Shown: piece after piece, positions 19,528-31,100 of the stretch
How the letters are laid out: each line of letters opens with the position of its first letter
Position numbering within the stretch: the stretch's first letter is position 1
Assembly: GCA_029298735.1 (NCBI GenBank)
Contig: JANSLP010000353.1
Coordinates: 1-32,339 of the forward strand
From: Ophiostoma sp. CBS 140.51
Taxonomy: Eukaryota > Ascomycota > Sordariomycetes > Ophiostomatales > Ophiostomataceae
Direction: 5' to 3'
Length of the DNA: 32,339 nucleotides
The notes under the pieces: model-generated
What the model was told of the DNA's origin: nothing
Database searches by the model: none
Seen by the model: only the letters and a program-made list of their open reading frames with translations
Program-made: the position numbers and the translations under genes

Positions 19528-21081
19528 TTACTTCTTCAACTTCTTCACCCGTCGAAAGAGAATTTCCCGCGTGGGATCCGGTCCTCCACCCACACCAATG
19601 TTGCCGTCTTTCCCGTCCTTGATTGGCATCGCCTTGATGTCATAATTCAACAATAAATTGGCTAGGATGAGCTTGATCTCATTGGCCGCAAAAAAGCGTC
19701 CAGGGCAGGCATGGCGGCCGAACCCAAAGCTCATGTTCTCCTTGGTGATGCTCACAAACTGGTACTGCTCGCGGTTCTTGAAGCCGAGAGGGTCGGGCGC
19801 GTCGGGGTCGGTGCGAAGGCGGACAAAACGGTATGGGTCGAATGTGGTGGGGTTAGGGTAGAGCTCTGGGTCGAGCAAAACAGGCTTGTTGGCCGCCTCA
19901 ATAATGCAGCCGGCGGGCAAATATGTACCGTCGGGCAGCGTCACGGGCTTCAGAGTGTACCGCCGGAACGCGTCGAGGAACGGCGGGTTGAGACGCTGGG
20001 ACTCGCGCATGACACTGTCGACAAGCTTCATGTTGAAGAGGGCATGTGTGGTCATCTCGTCGGGACTGTCAGAGGCAGCAAGCACCTCCTTGATTTCTTT
20101 GCGGCAGGCCTCCACGACTTCAGGGCGTTGCACAAGATCATGCAGAATGTATGTTGTCGTGAGTGTTGTAGTATGGATGGCGGCCATCGTCAACAAAAGC
20201 TGCATGTTGGTGATGACGGCGACGTCTGTGATCCCCTCAGCCTCTGTATTATTAAGCATCCACTGCAGAGTGTCTGACGGCATTTCCGTGTCGCCGCGTG
20301 CCTTGCGGGCCTGGCGCTCAGCAATTACTGGCGCTAGGAATGCCCTCATACGAGCCCGATGTCCCTCAACCTTGGCCAGCTGGGGCTCCCAGTAGCGAGC
20401 CAGGGGCCGGATAATCCATGGCCAACGCTTGACGGCAGGCACAGCAGCCGTGATGTCTGTCGTAAAATTCACAGCGGCATCCAGATAGACAGGATCACGG
20501 CACAAATCAGGACCGACAAAGACATGGCCAGAGACGATGGCCACGATGCGCAGGAGACGAGTATGGATGGTTACCGGTGTCCATTCTTCGGAGGCATCCT
20601 CCAACACCTCAGCCACGGTTTCGGCAACAGCTTTTGACAGCGCCGGGTTGATCTTGACCAGACTGCGTGTCAACTCCTTCTTGACGACACTGTTGGCAAT
20701 GTGCGTATGATGATGACTAGGAAACAAGTGGATGTAGTCGTTCTCCAGCAGTTTCATGAACGCCGTGGTGACATCAATCTGCTCGTCGGGTTTCTGGCGT
20801 AAGTGGTCGAGAAAGGCATTGGGAATGATAACGTGGTCACCGTCTGGTGTTCGGATGCGGTGGACATCGTTACGGCGTGTCTTGTATCCCTCCTCGTACA
20901 TGCTTGCTGAGTGAAACATGAAGTGTTCAGGCTTGCCATCGTATGCTTTGTCGAGTACGGGGATACGAGAAAAGTGTACGTAGTTGATAATCCGCGGCCA
21001 AAAATACCGTCCTATGATGACAAGGCCGACGACGACAAGTGTCGGTAGATGCCTTACGGCGAGAGACACAATGGTGTCCAT
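19528..21081 (-). CDS. Cytochrome P450 monooxygenase
   Basis: This intronless gene encodes 517 residues, a normal length for a fungal microsomal P450. Residues ~13-29 ('LPTLVVVGLVIIGRYF') form an N-terminal membrane anchor, placing it on the endoplasmic reticulum. The I-helix reads 'MAAIHTTTLT' (299-308), where many P450s have AGxDT; the AAIHTT form is common in fungal families such as CYP503 and CYP68 that act on terpenoids (family knowledge, the exact family is not assigned). The K-helix 'ESQR' is at 360-363. The haem-binding loop 'FGFGRHACPGRFF' has Cys459 as the axial ligand. All core motifs are intact. The substrate is unknown, and no terpene cyclase, polyketide synthase or other pathway gene lies in the window, so it looks like an orphan or a peripheral member of a cluster. 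Confidence 0.95.
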   Translation of the reverse strand: MDTIVSLAVRHLPTLVVVGLVIIGRYFWPRIINYVHFSRIPVLDKAYDGKPEHFMFHSASMYEEGYKTRRNDVHRIRTPDGDHVIIPNAFLDHLRQKPDEQIDVTTAFMKLLENDYIHLFPSHHHTHIANSVVKKELTRSLVKINPALSKAVAETVAEVLEDASEEWTPVTIHTRLLRIVAIVSGHVFVGPDLCRDPVYLDAAVNFTTDITAAVPAVKRWPWIIRPLARYWEPQLAKVEGHRARMRAFLAPVIAERQARKARGDTEMPSDTLQWMLNNTEAEGITDVAVITNMQLLLTMAAIHTTTLTTTYILHDLVQRPEVVEACRKEIKEVLAASDSPDEMTTHALFNMKLVDSVMRESQRLNPPFLDAFRRYTLKPVTLPDGTYLPAGCIIEAANKPVLLDPELYPNPTTFDPYRFVRLRTDPDAPDPLGFKNREQYQFVSITKENMSFGFGRHACPGRFFAANEIKLILANLLLNYDIKAMPIKDGKDGNIGVGGGPDPTREILFRRVKKLKK

Positions 21082-21174
21082 GATGGGCTAGGTGTTAATG
21101 GTGAGGACCTTGATGATATAAGATATTGATGTTTGAATCATAAGAGTTGGGATAAGAAAGGCAACAAGCTCATC

Positions 21175-21182
21175 TTATATAA
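21175..21182 (-). promoter_or_regulatory. TATA-like box of the P450 gene
   Basis: The palindrome TTATATAA lies about 95 bases upstream of the P450 start codon (21081), a typical distance for a fungal core promoter with a short leader. The call rests on motif and position. Confidence 0.5.
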
Positions 21183-22655
21183 ACTGGTATGGACTCCTCA
21201 TTGCCCAATTTTCTCCAATTTCATTCCGACCCATGCGGCAGACTGGGGGGAATACTATATGTTGCGTTGAAAAACAGAGGGTGTCTCAATAAATCGACAT
21301 ATCACATCCCTTTTCTCCTCTTTGCTGTTACGTTCGCTGGCTATAGCCAAGGCGGCACGCGGTCACAGCCGCAGCACTCGTTCCGGGTACACACAGGGCT
21401 CAATATAACTCCTACTGTTGCTGGTCTCTTTAATAGTGATTATCATTTGCATTTACGAGGACGGTTCTATTATCATGTCAAAACGAGCAATAAGCTACAT
21501 CTTCTTGAAATATCAAGACGCGAAGCAATGGTGACATAGGCAACACAGAACGGTCAACAAACCCAGTGTGAAAAGTCTCGGTGCAGTGTAAGTAAGGGCA
21601 TGAACATCTTTACCCACAATCTCGATCCGCCCCCACAAAGATTCCCCCACAAAGCTTCCCCATATCCCCATTTGCAACCTCCATCGGCTGAGATCTGTTG
21701 TTGTGCGGGGTATGGAATCCATGCCGTGTCAACCTCCGGACGAATGAAGCCGACGCTATTACAACTGGGTGTATGGATGTTAAGATTCAATTCTTGTTCC
21801 ACATGGTGTTTTATTATGTCACCTGTCAGTCATTTGCCAGCTTTTGACTGTACGCCTGGCAGAACATGAAGATTCGAAGCTAGGGCTTACATAATTTCAC
21901 AGGTCCAGAGTTTCTTTATTATGTCTTTGCCCTCTTCTGGTGGCTTACACCAATTCTACCAATCATACGGACGCATCCATAAGGCTTTATGACTAAACAC
22001 AACAAACAGCAGAAAGACTATAACAAGACAGCTTCAAGCAACAAACTTGAGTTCACAGTTGCTTATTTGACTGAGCATAAGTTCTAAATAAGAGTAAGAG
22101 AAGACCACTGAATGATGAGATGATAATCAAATTATTGTATACCACACACTTGCAACCGTAATGCTGGGGGAAAAAAAGACCAAAGACATCATAAACAATA
22201 TATTTACGTTCGAGCCCTTGTTACCTTACACAGCACGAAAGGGCAGTAGCTACATCTTGCATCATGGTATGCTAAGCCATGATATGCTGCACCATATGGC
22301 TTTTGTTTCTTGTCAAAATTGGGTGCAGATATTGACTATACGTTGTACATTATGAGAAAATATGTCTATGCCCGCCACCAATAGCATTGCCGTGTAAGCC
22401 ACTACCAAAACCAACAACATCGTGCGTGACCAACACAGCAATACCTTTGTAAAACCCACAACTCTGAAAAAACCAAGATTCATGAACGTTAACTTTGAGC
22501 ATATAGTGTTTGAAATATAAATCCAGCAAACCCTCTTCAATCATATCCCTTCCATTTTCCTCCTAAACTACCAACCTTCACTCAACCTTCCCCTTCAAAT
22601 TCACTGCCCTTATTTTTCCCAAAATATCTCAACAAAATCAGTTTCGATCGTCAAT
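21183..22655. other. Intergenic, no supported gene
   Basis: About 1.5 kb between the P450 promoter and the start of the interrupted membrane-protein gene. Open frames are short (up to 116 codons at 21189-21539) and show no domain, membrane pattern or conserved motif. From about 21880 the DNA becomes AT-rich. The last 100 bases before 22656 are pyrimidine-rich (runs of ttcc and cttc), which in ascomycetes often marks a promoter or leader, consistent with a gene starting at 22656. Confidence 0.5.
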
Positions 22656-24001
22656 ATGGCTGTGCTCATTACTGTGGAGCCCGTTCCGGGCTACTTTACA
22701 CGTCGCAGAGTCATGTCTGCTGTTGCTGCTCTTGTCATTATTGTAGCCACTCTTTAGGTTTTGTATATGACTGTGTCGACGCTTATATCCGATCTCGGTA
22801 CTTTGGTCAAAGAGACGATAGATATCCTCCGCCAACTATTATCCTTTGTACAACAAGCCGTCGGAAACTACATTCCCTGCCTCCACCCCTTCGCCGACTC
22901 CTGCGTGCGTCGTATTATGCGCCGGTACGATGTACCGGACGACAACGTCATGCCATGAACATTCATTTTTGTGTTCCTTCCCGCCCACTTCCTCACCGAG
23001 ATTGAGCTCATCAACGACCTCGAAGGAATCGTGCTCGCTAACTTGCAGAGATGGCTCCGCCACCTCGGTGTGGTTATCACCTTGACGGATGGCTTTGCCG
23101 CTCGCGTTATGGCCCGCTACCGCAACTTGGGCAGTATCCTAAGACAACTACGTCCGCACAACACTGCAATTTCCCGCGTTGTCGCCGCAGCGGCTATTAT
23201 TCTGGAAAAACACTCCTTTACACTTACCGGAGATGGCCACTGGGAGAACCCATTTCGGTATATCATTATGGGAAAATATGCAGATGATACGGCGCCTCGG
23301 ATCGAGATCACCCCCGAAGATGTGGAAGCCCTTGCGGACCTCAACAACACCAACCAGGACGTGATATTGCATGTCCACCGGGCCATCATCAAGGACAGCG
23401 ACTACTACGAACGCGAGGCGGCCTAGTATGGATATGTCGTTGCCAAAAAGCCCCTCGGCTTCTTCGAACGGACAGATACAGTTCGGGCAACCATGTTCAA
23501 CATCGTCTGCCTAATGTTAATTGCATTTGCCTTGGTTTGTTCTTCCCCCCCCCCCTTTTTCGTCTCTTAAAGATATCCCATCCAGCCAGAATGTGTGCTA
23601 ACAAAACCAGTGGAGCTTTTGGGAGTTCTCCGCTAAGCGAATCTCTCTCACGACGTTTTCAGGCAAAACAACTATACAACCGCCGGCCAAAGCTGGATAA
23701 GTCGCAGGAAGTTCTTACTGTACTCATCCTCCAGCACCCCTTCTTGTCGGTGGCTGTCCCTTATCTTCTAGTATTTTCAACCCTCACACGCGTCCACAAG
23801 CCACTGAAAGGTCTGTGGAGTATGAAGAAGTGGAGTGTATATATGATGGACTACACTTGGGGTGCTGGCCTGTCCATCCGCCAGCGTCGCCACATTTTGC
23901 GGGAGTGGTTTCCCTGCACCCGCTACGGGCTCAGTATCTTGGTCCTCGTGGGCGTTGTTGTTGAATGCTGTGTGAGCGGTGCAATCATGTCAACGGTTTG
24001 A
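22656..24001 (+). pseudogene. Multi-membrane-segment protein gene with three in-frame stop codons
   Basis: From the ATG at 22656 one frame runs to 23534 with only three isolated stops: TAG 22755-22757, TGA 22956-22958 and TAG 23424-23426. Protein-like sequence flanks each. A proposed intron 23535-23662 (GTTTGT to TTTCAG, phase 0) joins exon 23663-24001, for about 405 codons in all. Hydrophobic segments include 'SAVAALVIIVATL', 'FNIVCLMLIAFAL', 'FLSVAVPYLLVF' and 'SILVLVGVVVECC', so the ancestral product was probably an integral membrane protein with about four segments. Between them are amphipathic helices ('EIELINDLEGIVLANL') and a soluble part ('RIEITPEDVEALADLNN'). The family is not recognised. 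No insertion or deletion was needed to keep the frame, so decay looks recent, or the stops are read through or were misassembled. Introns removing all three stops were not convincing. Confidence 0.65.
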
Positions 24002-24829
24002 TATTGATAAGGCAGAAAGGTTATGGAAGTAGAATTAAGCGATAACAAGTTGGATAACCTGCAGTTTTTTAGCCAGTTGAGTATTTTAACAGAGTTGTTT
24101 AATGTTTAGTTATTTTGGGAGGAAAACCCCCATTTTGTACCTTTTTTCTGCTAGTTTCTTTTGTTTTCTTTTCTATTTTAAAAAAATATGGTGGAAAGGG
24201 ATGGTAAACCGTGTCTGCTTGGTTCTCTTATATAAACACGAGCCGAACTCACAGAACAGAGTAAGAAATACTAACTTATTTCGTATCTACAAGTGGCTGT
24301 TCAAGGCCATAATCTGGTGCACGAGACTGATGCGAAGAAGCTGTGGAAATCGTGAGCTTCAGCCATCTTTCTTGCAAGTGGAGCGGCAATAAAGTTTAGC
24401 GCCCATGCGGCCCGCGGTTTAGCGCCCGAACACTGCCCGAACGCCGCTGAATCCCGACGTCAGTAGGGGTTTGCTCGTCACCCCATTTTGAAAACAGCTG
24501 TTCATGGCATATGTTCGTCTTCTGATCAATAAACCATGTCTTTGTACAAGTACATGAAGAATCGGACAAAGCAGCAAGTTTTTGCGTGGAGTGATATTTT
24601 GGTTGTAACAGCGTCCGACGGGGACGGCGCAGAATCAGAAGACATGAAATAGCTGTCACGCCACTAAATCGTAACCAATTACGTCAAAACCAACATCATT
24701 TTGTGGTGGCAGAATCAGTACAAAATCACCACATGGGCCTCATAATGAGATAGTTTACATACATCATTCAGAACGCAAAGCAGATCACAAAACGTGAATC
24801 GAAAAAGCACATCTAAAAATCAAAACAAA
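24002..24829. other. Intergenic, AT-rich, no supported gene
   Basis: This 828-base stretch has T-rich and A-rich blocks up to ~24240 and a short GC-rich patch at ~24400-24450, where 'tttagcgccc' occurs twice about 20 bases apart. Open frames are at most 96 codons and unconvincing. The GC-rich patch could be the end of an old inserted element, but no partner terminal repeat was found. Confidence 0.45.
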
Positions 24830-25183
24830 ATGCCACACACGCAAGACAACAAAATCGACCAAGAACCAGCCACGGCTGGCGAGAACTTCTTCGTCACAGC
24901 ACTAGCAGCACTGTCGCCCATTGCCGTCGGCACACTCTACTTCCCAACACCGACGGCAGTGACAGACCGCAATCCCATGTCGACGCTATCGCCAACGTCC
25001 AGGGAAATGCATTCACCAACACATCTGACGCCGACGCACACGTCGTCCAGTGAAGCTGGAGAGAAGAGCCCAACGTCACATGCGCACTACAAGCTACACT
25101 TGGGCCAAGTATCCTATCTGGGAGATGCCTTCCACCGCCACCATCATGGGCACCTTATGGAAGAGGATTACCGTCGGAACTGA
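24830..25183 (+). CDS. Possible small protein, unrecognised
   Basis: The ATG at 24830 has a favourable context (A at -3) and opens 117 codons to a TGA at 25181-25183. The product starts 'MPHTQDNKIDQEPAT', has one weakly hydrophobic segment ('FFVTALAALSPIAVGTLYF', about residues 20-38) and then a Ser/Thr/Pro/His-rich tail with a 'HRHHHGH' patch. Codon choice favours C in third positions more than the flanking DNA, which supports coding. No family is recognised, and a chance reading frame remains possible. Confidence 0.4.
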   Translation: MPHTQDNKIDQEPATAGENFFVTALAALSPIAVGTLYFPTPTAVTDRNPMSTLSPTSREMHSPTHLTPTHTSSSEAGEKSPTSHAHYKLHLGQVSYLGDAFHRHHHGHLMEEDYRRN

Positions 25184-28100
25184 GGATGATACGGGTGGAA
25201 ATTGTAGCGATCGATGAAGAAGAAAGGCACGAATGATACCCTTTTAGTTGCTTTTGGATTTTCGATGTGTTGTCACATTTGTCTGTCAGTCATAAATTGG
25301 TAAAACTTCAATCATGGGGAAAGCAGAAATACAGTCTGGACCTATGAATACCATTGATTAATTTAATATTCCATCCATTTCGATCATCACAGCGTCAACA
25401 CTGAATTACCCTTGGCTGTATCTTCTTTGTGGAGACATTTCTCTGTCATTTGTCATCTGCGTACGGAGCATTCTGGGCGTCGCTGCGTTGCTTTGCATAC
25501 GACATTAGGCATCAAACGGCGTCTTTGGGAGAAGGACCATCACGAAAGAGATACTCGTTCTGGAAAATGCTAAGGTGAAATGGCGGAGTATCAGTCCGCG
25601 TTTAAGTTCAACGGTGGTCTTCAACATCCTTCGAGTGCAACTTCACGTGAAATATCACAATGGCCGAGGTCGTTGTGTCTTCAAGCATGTCAGTCCAAAA
25701 TGTGATGTTGTTTACGGCACTTCGCTGATGAGGATGTCCGTTAATATCGTGATTGTAATTGTGTGCGGCGGGTGAAAGCAGACTTGGGTATTTGCAAATT
25801 TTCTGATTTGTTAATTTACCGCCTCTTCGGCTCGGAAAGTATGAGCTGTTCATATTGATGCTTCTCATTGACTCTCGAGTATTTCAGAACTCGCATCTCC
25901 GGACAATGGAAACGTTCTCTGGCGGTTGTTTGGAGTCTCATTTGATCACGACAAGACCTGGTCCTTGTCGATGGAAGTGAGATGCTACCCATGGAGTGAA
26001 ATACGCCCTACCCGTGACACCTTTGTCATTGATTCCTTTTATTTGCCAATCCTCTCCGGCTCCGTATCCCTTCAGACTCTTTCAATGTCAACAAACTTGA
26101 CCTTCTTGGCATGCAATATCCCCCTTGTTTTGTGGGATGTCCAATCGGAATGTTTACATGCCCTTGTCTTTTTGTGTTCATGTGTCTTCCACTCTCGCCA
26201 ATGGGTCGCGACCAAACATTCAAACATCCGCAACCAAAGTGCGTGGTCGCATGCGCAGTACTCCGTACAAGTATGTGTACCGTAACAGTGGATACATCCT
26301 TCCGTAGAAGATTGTGGGGACGGCCGTTGAATTGTTCTCCTGATGAAGCAACTTTGCCGGCAGCCGACCCGACCGTGGCGTGGAATGGTGGGTAAGTGTA
26401 TATGTACAACGGTGAAGGCTGTGGGGTGGTACTCGTATATGGCCTACCCCAGGGTAATGTTCTCGATTTCACAGAGCGCGTGTTGTAATCTGCGTCTCTC
26501 TTCCAATGAAGTATTACGATGGGAAACCCCCGTGGGGGTGTAGATTGTTTTGTCTTGAGGATCATAACAGTCGCAAAAAGGGGTCATTAAAGAAAAAAAG
26601 AAGAAAACCATTCAACGATGCGAAACTTCCGAGAGCGATATGGTCGGCTGCAATGCAACTTCGGCGTGTTCCGGCGTCTTGAGGAGAGAAGAATACGGGG
26701 GATTCTGGAGCTGTTTGCCAATGTGCCAAGCCACATTCTACCCCGTATTTGGATTTTTGTAGCGGTTTTCGCAACGGTTTTCACTAATTGAAGATAATTA
26801 TTGTCTTCACGATACTTTGCCACAATGGTGTGAACAACATGTGCAGGAAATCAAGCCTGAGAACAGCTAGGTGTAAAAAGACCGCATGCATGCACACGAC
26901 ACGAAACATAAACACAAAATTCACATTGTTAAAGTTTGGTACAGCATGGGGGCCGTTCAGCGAACCGTCCACCGAGAAATCAACACCTCAGCTGCCAGGA
27001 CAGTGGGCATTGACCACCGCCTTTGTGAGCCCAAAGTACCGACTTTTTCTACTTGTCTGTTCGTCATGTTCCCAGTTTCCTTGTTGGCGGGCACCACATC
27101 GCCGCCGCCGTAAATTCTGTCATATTTTTAAATTCAAAATCAACTGCCGCCGCTGCCGCCATGACCGTTGCGTGCGTTCTTTCTGCGACTGCAAAAAAGG
27201 GGCATCGATTCGGAAGGCCAGAGCCGGGGGGTGCCCCAAATGGTCGCCTAATGAGCCCCAAAGGGAAGCTGGGCTCTCTGGGCACTTCCAAAGTTTGGTT
27301 GACAGGCCCGTATTTGGGGTACACTGAGAAATGTAGGAGCAGATCCAAAGTTTGGTTCGCGCAGGCTGCGGTGACAGGTTTCGGTGGCAAAGAAATCCCA
27401 AAAGAAATACGACTCTGGGGCGTGCTGTCAGTCACCGGTGCCTGCAGACCGACACGGCCGACCAAAGGAAAAATACCACAGCGAGAGGGCTGATTTGCGG
27501 AGAAAACAGACATGTCTTCCTGCACACTCAAGAATCTCACAATGGTCACGAAATGTGACAACCATTCCATTAAATACGGAGAAGACGGAGAAGATGGCGG
27601 ACACGGAAAACACGGGAGAGGTCAAAGATGGGGGTACAGGTTCGCATTTGTCTGGCATATTGGATATTGACTGTCACCTGGCAAGACAAAATACCACTTC
27701 AATCCACAGCCCGTTCCAGACTTTCTCGGTCAATATCAAAGACTGCCGGCAGGCAAGGCCAAATGTCACGTTTAACGGCGAGATCGATGAAATGGACGAG
27801 AAGATTTCGGCCGTTTACTTTTGAATGGCAGCGTTGCTCGTGAAGTGGGAGAAGACTACAATATTACATGTAATTTGAGTGCATCGTCAAGTGATATTTG
27901 TTTATCTGATTAGGGACAACAATAAAATCACGATTCTCACAGCCTCCATCGTTTGCGCCGACCTATCGACTGATACGGATAAGGACAGCCTGACGTGGCT
28001 GGCCACACGACCAAGGTGCATGGAGATCGACAACATTTGCCAGTCTGTGGGATGACTTGATAAGGATAGACAAACCAGAAACAATGGTATGGCTTCTTGT

Positions 28101-31100
28101 GGTGAGGGATGAGGGGTAACAGGAGGAGAAGTATCAGAACGCCATTTCATCAATCAATCAACACGGCTGGTACGGAGTTGTGGTGGTCAGTTGGGTGTAC
28201 TTTATGTGACCAAGCTTTCCCACCTTCCCAACTCTCCGTTTGCAATTTTGGTTCACCTTAACCATTACGTATCGGTATCAGATCCCCTCGTCTGTTTGTG
28301 ATTTCCCTCTCTTGACCCTTCCTTGGCGTGTCAGCCACTTGAAAAAGTCCATGATAAAACTGTTGACTTGACAGGTGCAATCTGCAATAGCCTAGCCCGG
28401 TGCACGTTCTCCCGTCTGCACGCCCACACGTTCTGCACACTCGCCTTGGAGACAAGCAAAATGCTGCTTTGACAGAGTACTGCTCTTAGCCAAAAAGGAC
28501 GCAAGTCGCCCAAATGCTGTCCACGAGGTCTGCCAACCCCTGCTCCCCATTTTCCTTTTTTGGGATGGCCTGACCCCCACGCCAGTTCTTACTGGTGAGG
28601 AGACATGCGGTCCACGCGTGTGTGTGTGTATTCTCACTGCCTCCTCTTCTCTTGTTTTGCCCATTTGTTTGGTACCAAGTTTGGGGCGTCGGTCAAGTTT
28701 GTGAGGAGAAAGAGGAGTGTTCCCAGGAAATGCAACAAGAGAGACCATCTTTACCTGGTTGAGAACTGTTCTGCGCGGCGTTTGTCGCCTGTCCTGCAGA
28801 CTGCAGAAAGGCAAGGAAAAGCCAGGCCATGCACAGGTTATGTACATCGTTTGTTTTGTAAAAATTCTCCGAAGAAGCTTGGAGCATTGAGCATGGGCGG
28901 GATACCCTCCACGGACATTGTATGCTGATCTCGATTGAGAGACTCGAGTCAACCACGACGATAATTTTGTGCTCGTGCGTCCTGTCAAATATCTATCATG
29001 CCGTTTGTAGAAAGCTATTGCGCGACCCATCATTATACCCCACGGAGGCGTTTTGGAAAGGAAGAAACAAAGGCAAGAATTGCCTGCCGCAAAGCTGCCG
29101 CCAAAAATCGGCTGGCAATCTACCAATCTCGTGGCTTGGAGTCTGATATTTATTTTCTCAGGAGGAGTACAAGTGTGCCGTTCCCGGCACTCTCGTCTCG
29201 CGCACATCACCTTCTTTCGGCAATGCTTGCGTCGTCGTATCCGTGGGGAGGCAGCTGTGAGGGGTGTTGCTGCCATTGTCTCCAACGTTGTCTTCAATAA
29301 CGGCGTGCGTTTGTATGATCCCTTGTCACGACGGCTTGTCACGATGTTCGATGAATGTTCCATTACAGTAGCAGCTCGAAGGGAAAGCTACCTTACTCGG
29401 CGGCTTCCGACATCTGTCGTCCTTTGCTCGTCTTTTTTTCTACACTCGCAAACGTGATCGGTTGACCTGCAAGACGGGAAGGAGACAAATGGAGGACCAC
29501 TTTCAAGCCTACGCTCCTCTCTAGCGAAGGAAGGCTGGCTCCGTGGCCCGTGGTCTCACGTTCGCTTTTCTCTTTTTACACTCGCTTGTCCGAGAACAAA
29601 ACAAAATAAGACAATAAATGCTCCGAGACGGCGCCAAAGAGCGAACTGAGAGACCCGTCACCATGCTGTTGGGAATATATTAAAACAAGACGAAGGAGAT
29701 AAAAAAGAGGACAAGGGAAGGGAAAGACGAGGATCCAGTTTTTAGCAATTTTGTCTGGCGGGGACAGGATAAACACAATGAGAAAGGAGGAGCACAAAAG
29801 GAAAGACCAAACGAAAGGATGCAGGGTGGGATGGGGCGTGGAGGCGATGAGGACCCAAACGTTGCAGCTGGGACCGTGATGATTGGTCAAACAGGGGTAT
29901 TGTCAAGAAAAGATGGGCAAACCAAGCGAGCGGACCCAACTGGAGGGAAAAGGAGGAAGGAAGAGTGGGAGCTGGAAAGGAAGGAGCGTGACCATGGGGC
30001 GGGACGAGAAGAGACAGGAAAAAAACTGACAGAATGACAGAAAAGCGACAGGTAATATTTGCGGACTCCTGGGTCCGTTTGTTGCAGCCAAATTCCGTTT
30101 GCTGGGAGAGGTGAGCTCTTGAACTCGAGAGTGAAGAGGATAAGCCCCAGGCAAAGTCCAATAGTTGCACTTGCGTTCCCGTGAACTGGACGGCCCGAAC
30201 GAACATCAGTTTCAATTTCAACGGCATGTCCAGCCCTAGGCTAATGCAAAAGTCCCGAAGACAGCGGCCAGGCCCGCGGCATGCTTCAACGGAGTATTTG
30301 AGGACAAAAGAAAGTCAAAAGAGACGAACCTCTGCGGCCCGTCAGGCTGATGACTCGGTCTAACATCAAAGAGGGAAAAGAAGCGAGGCACGAGGGTTCA
30401 AGATGGGTCAAGATGGGGTTGCAGGTAGGGCCAAACGAGGAGGATAAACGATTATCATTGTTATCACGGCTATCGGTTGAAAGAAAAAGTAGCAAAAAGG
30501 AAATCACAGACGAAACAACGGGATCAACCCACTAACAGACACCGCCCAGCTTCCAAGAAATAACTGCCCGTAGTGCGTTGAAAACCACCCGTAGCTCGCG
30601 CGAAAAAGCGGCGCGGCGCGCTATCCAGAACGCACCGCCCCGAGGCAGCGCCAGTCCAGGTCGGGCATGGTGAGGCGGCCTGTGTTGAAAACTTGCTGTG
30701 CTGTGGTAATTGGAAGAACGAGGATCACTGCCTTTCCTTGCTTTCGTATGGATCTCTCGCCCATGACAGAGAGGAAAGGGAAAAGGGAACAGCCACAAGA
30801 AGCCAAAAGAGGGAAAAACCTCCGCCGGACGCGCTCAGCCGTCCCCGTCGGGAGGTCAAAGGAATTATGACAGAGTTGTTGATAAAGATACCCAGTATGA
30901 GCAATTGGGCTTCTGAAGACTCTTGAGCTTGTCCAGAACTGTCAAGACTTTTCAGGGACCTGTCACAGGGGTCTTGGGGCTTGTTCATTCGTTTGCGCAA
31001 GCTGGGATGGCGAAATCGGTTGCGGGATGTGACGGCGTTGGAAGACGGCGACCTGTTGCGGGCTTCTTTTATCTTCTTTTTCGTTCCTTTTCTTTTCCTT

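Noticed and set aside
22313..22544. Two overlapping minus-strand frames with hydrophobic or Gly/His-rich content
   Set aside because: They are short, have no homologous pattern, and lie in AT-rich intergenic DNA beside the promoter of the gene at 22656.
22931..23048. Possible intron (GTACCG to TTGCAG) that would remove the TGA at 22956
   Set aside because: It would also delete a well-formed amphipathic helix lying in the same frame, and it does not remove the two TAG stops.
24396..24660. Possible old transposon end with GC-rich patch and tttagcgccc repeats
   Set aside because: No matching inverted repeat, target duplication or transposase-like reading frame was found.
27064..27824. Overlapping frames of 146-179 codons on both strands
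   Set aside because: Several frames on both strands are equally open, none with motifs; this suggests low stop density rather than coding.
28392..29363. 323-codon open frame on the minus strand
   Set aside because: It starts with ATG but is Arg/Ser/Thr-rich, lacks any domain or hydrophobic core pattern, and overlaps other frames of similar quality. It is likely a chance frame in GC-balanced DNA.
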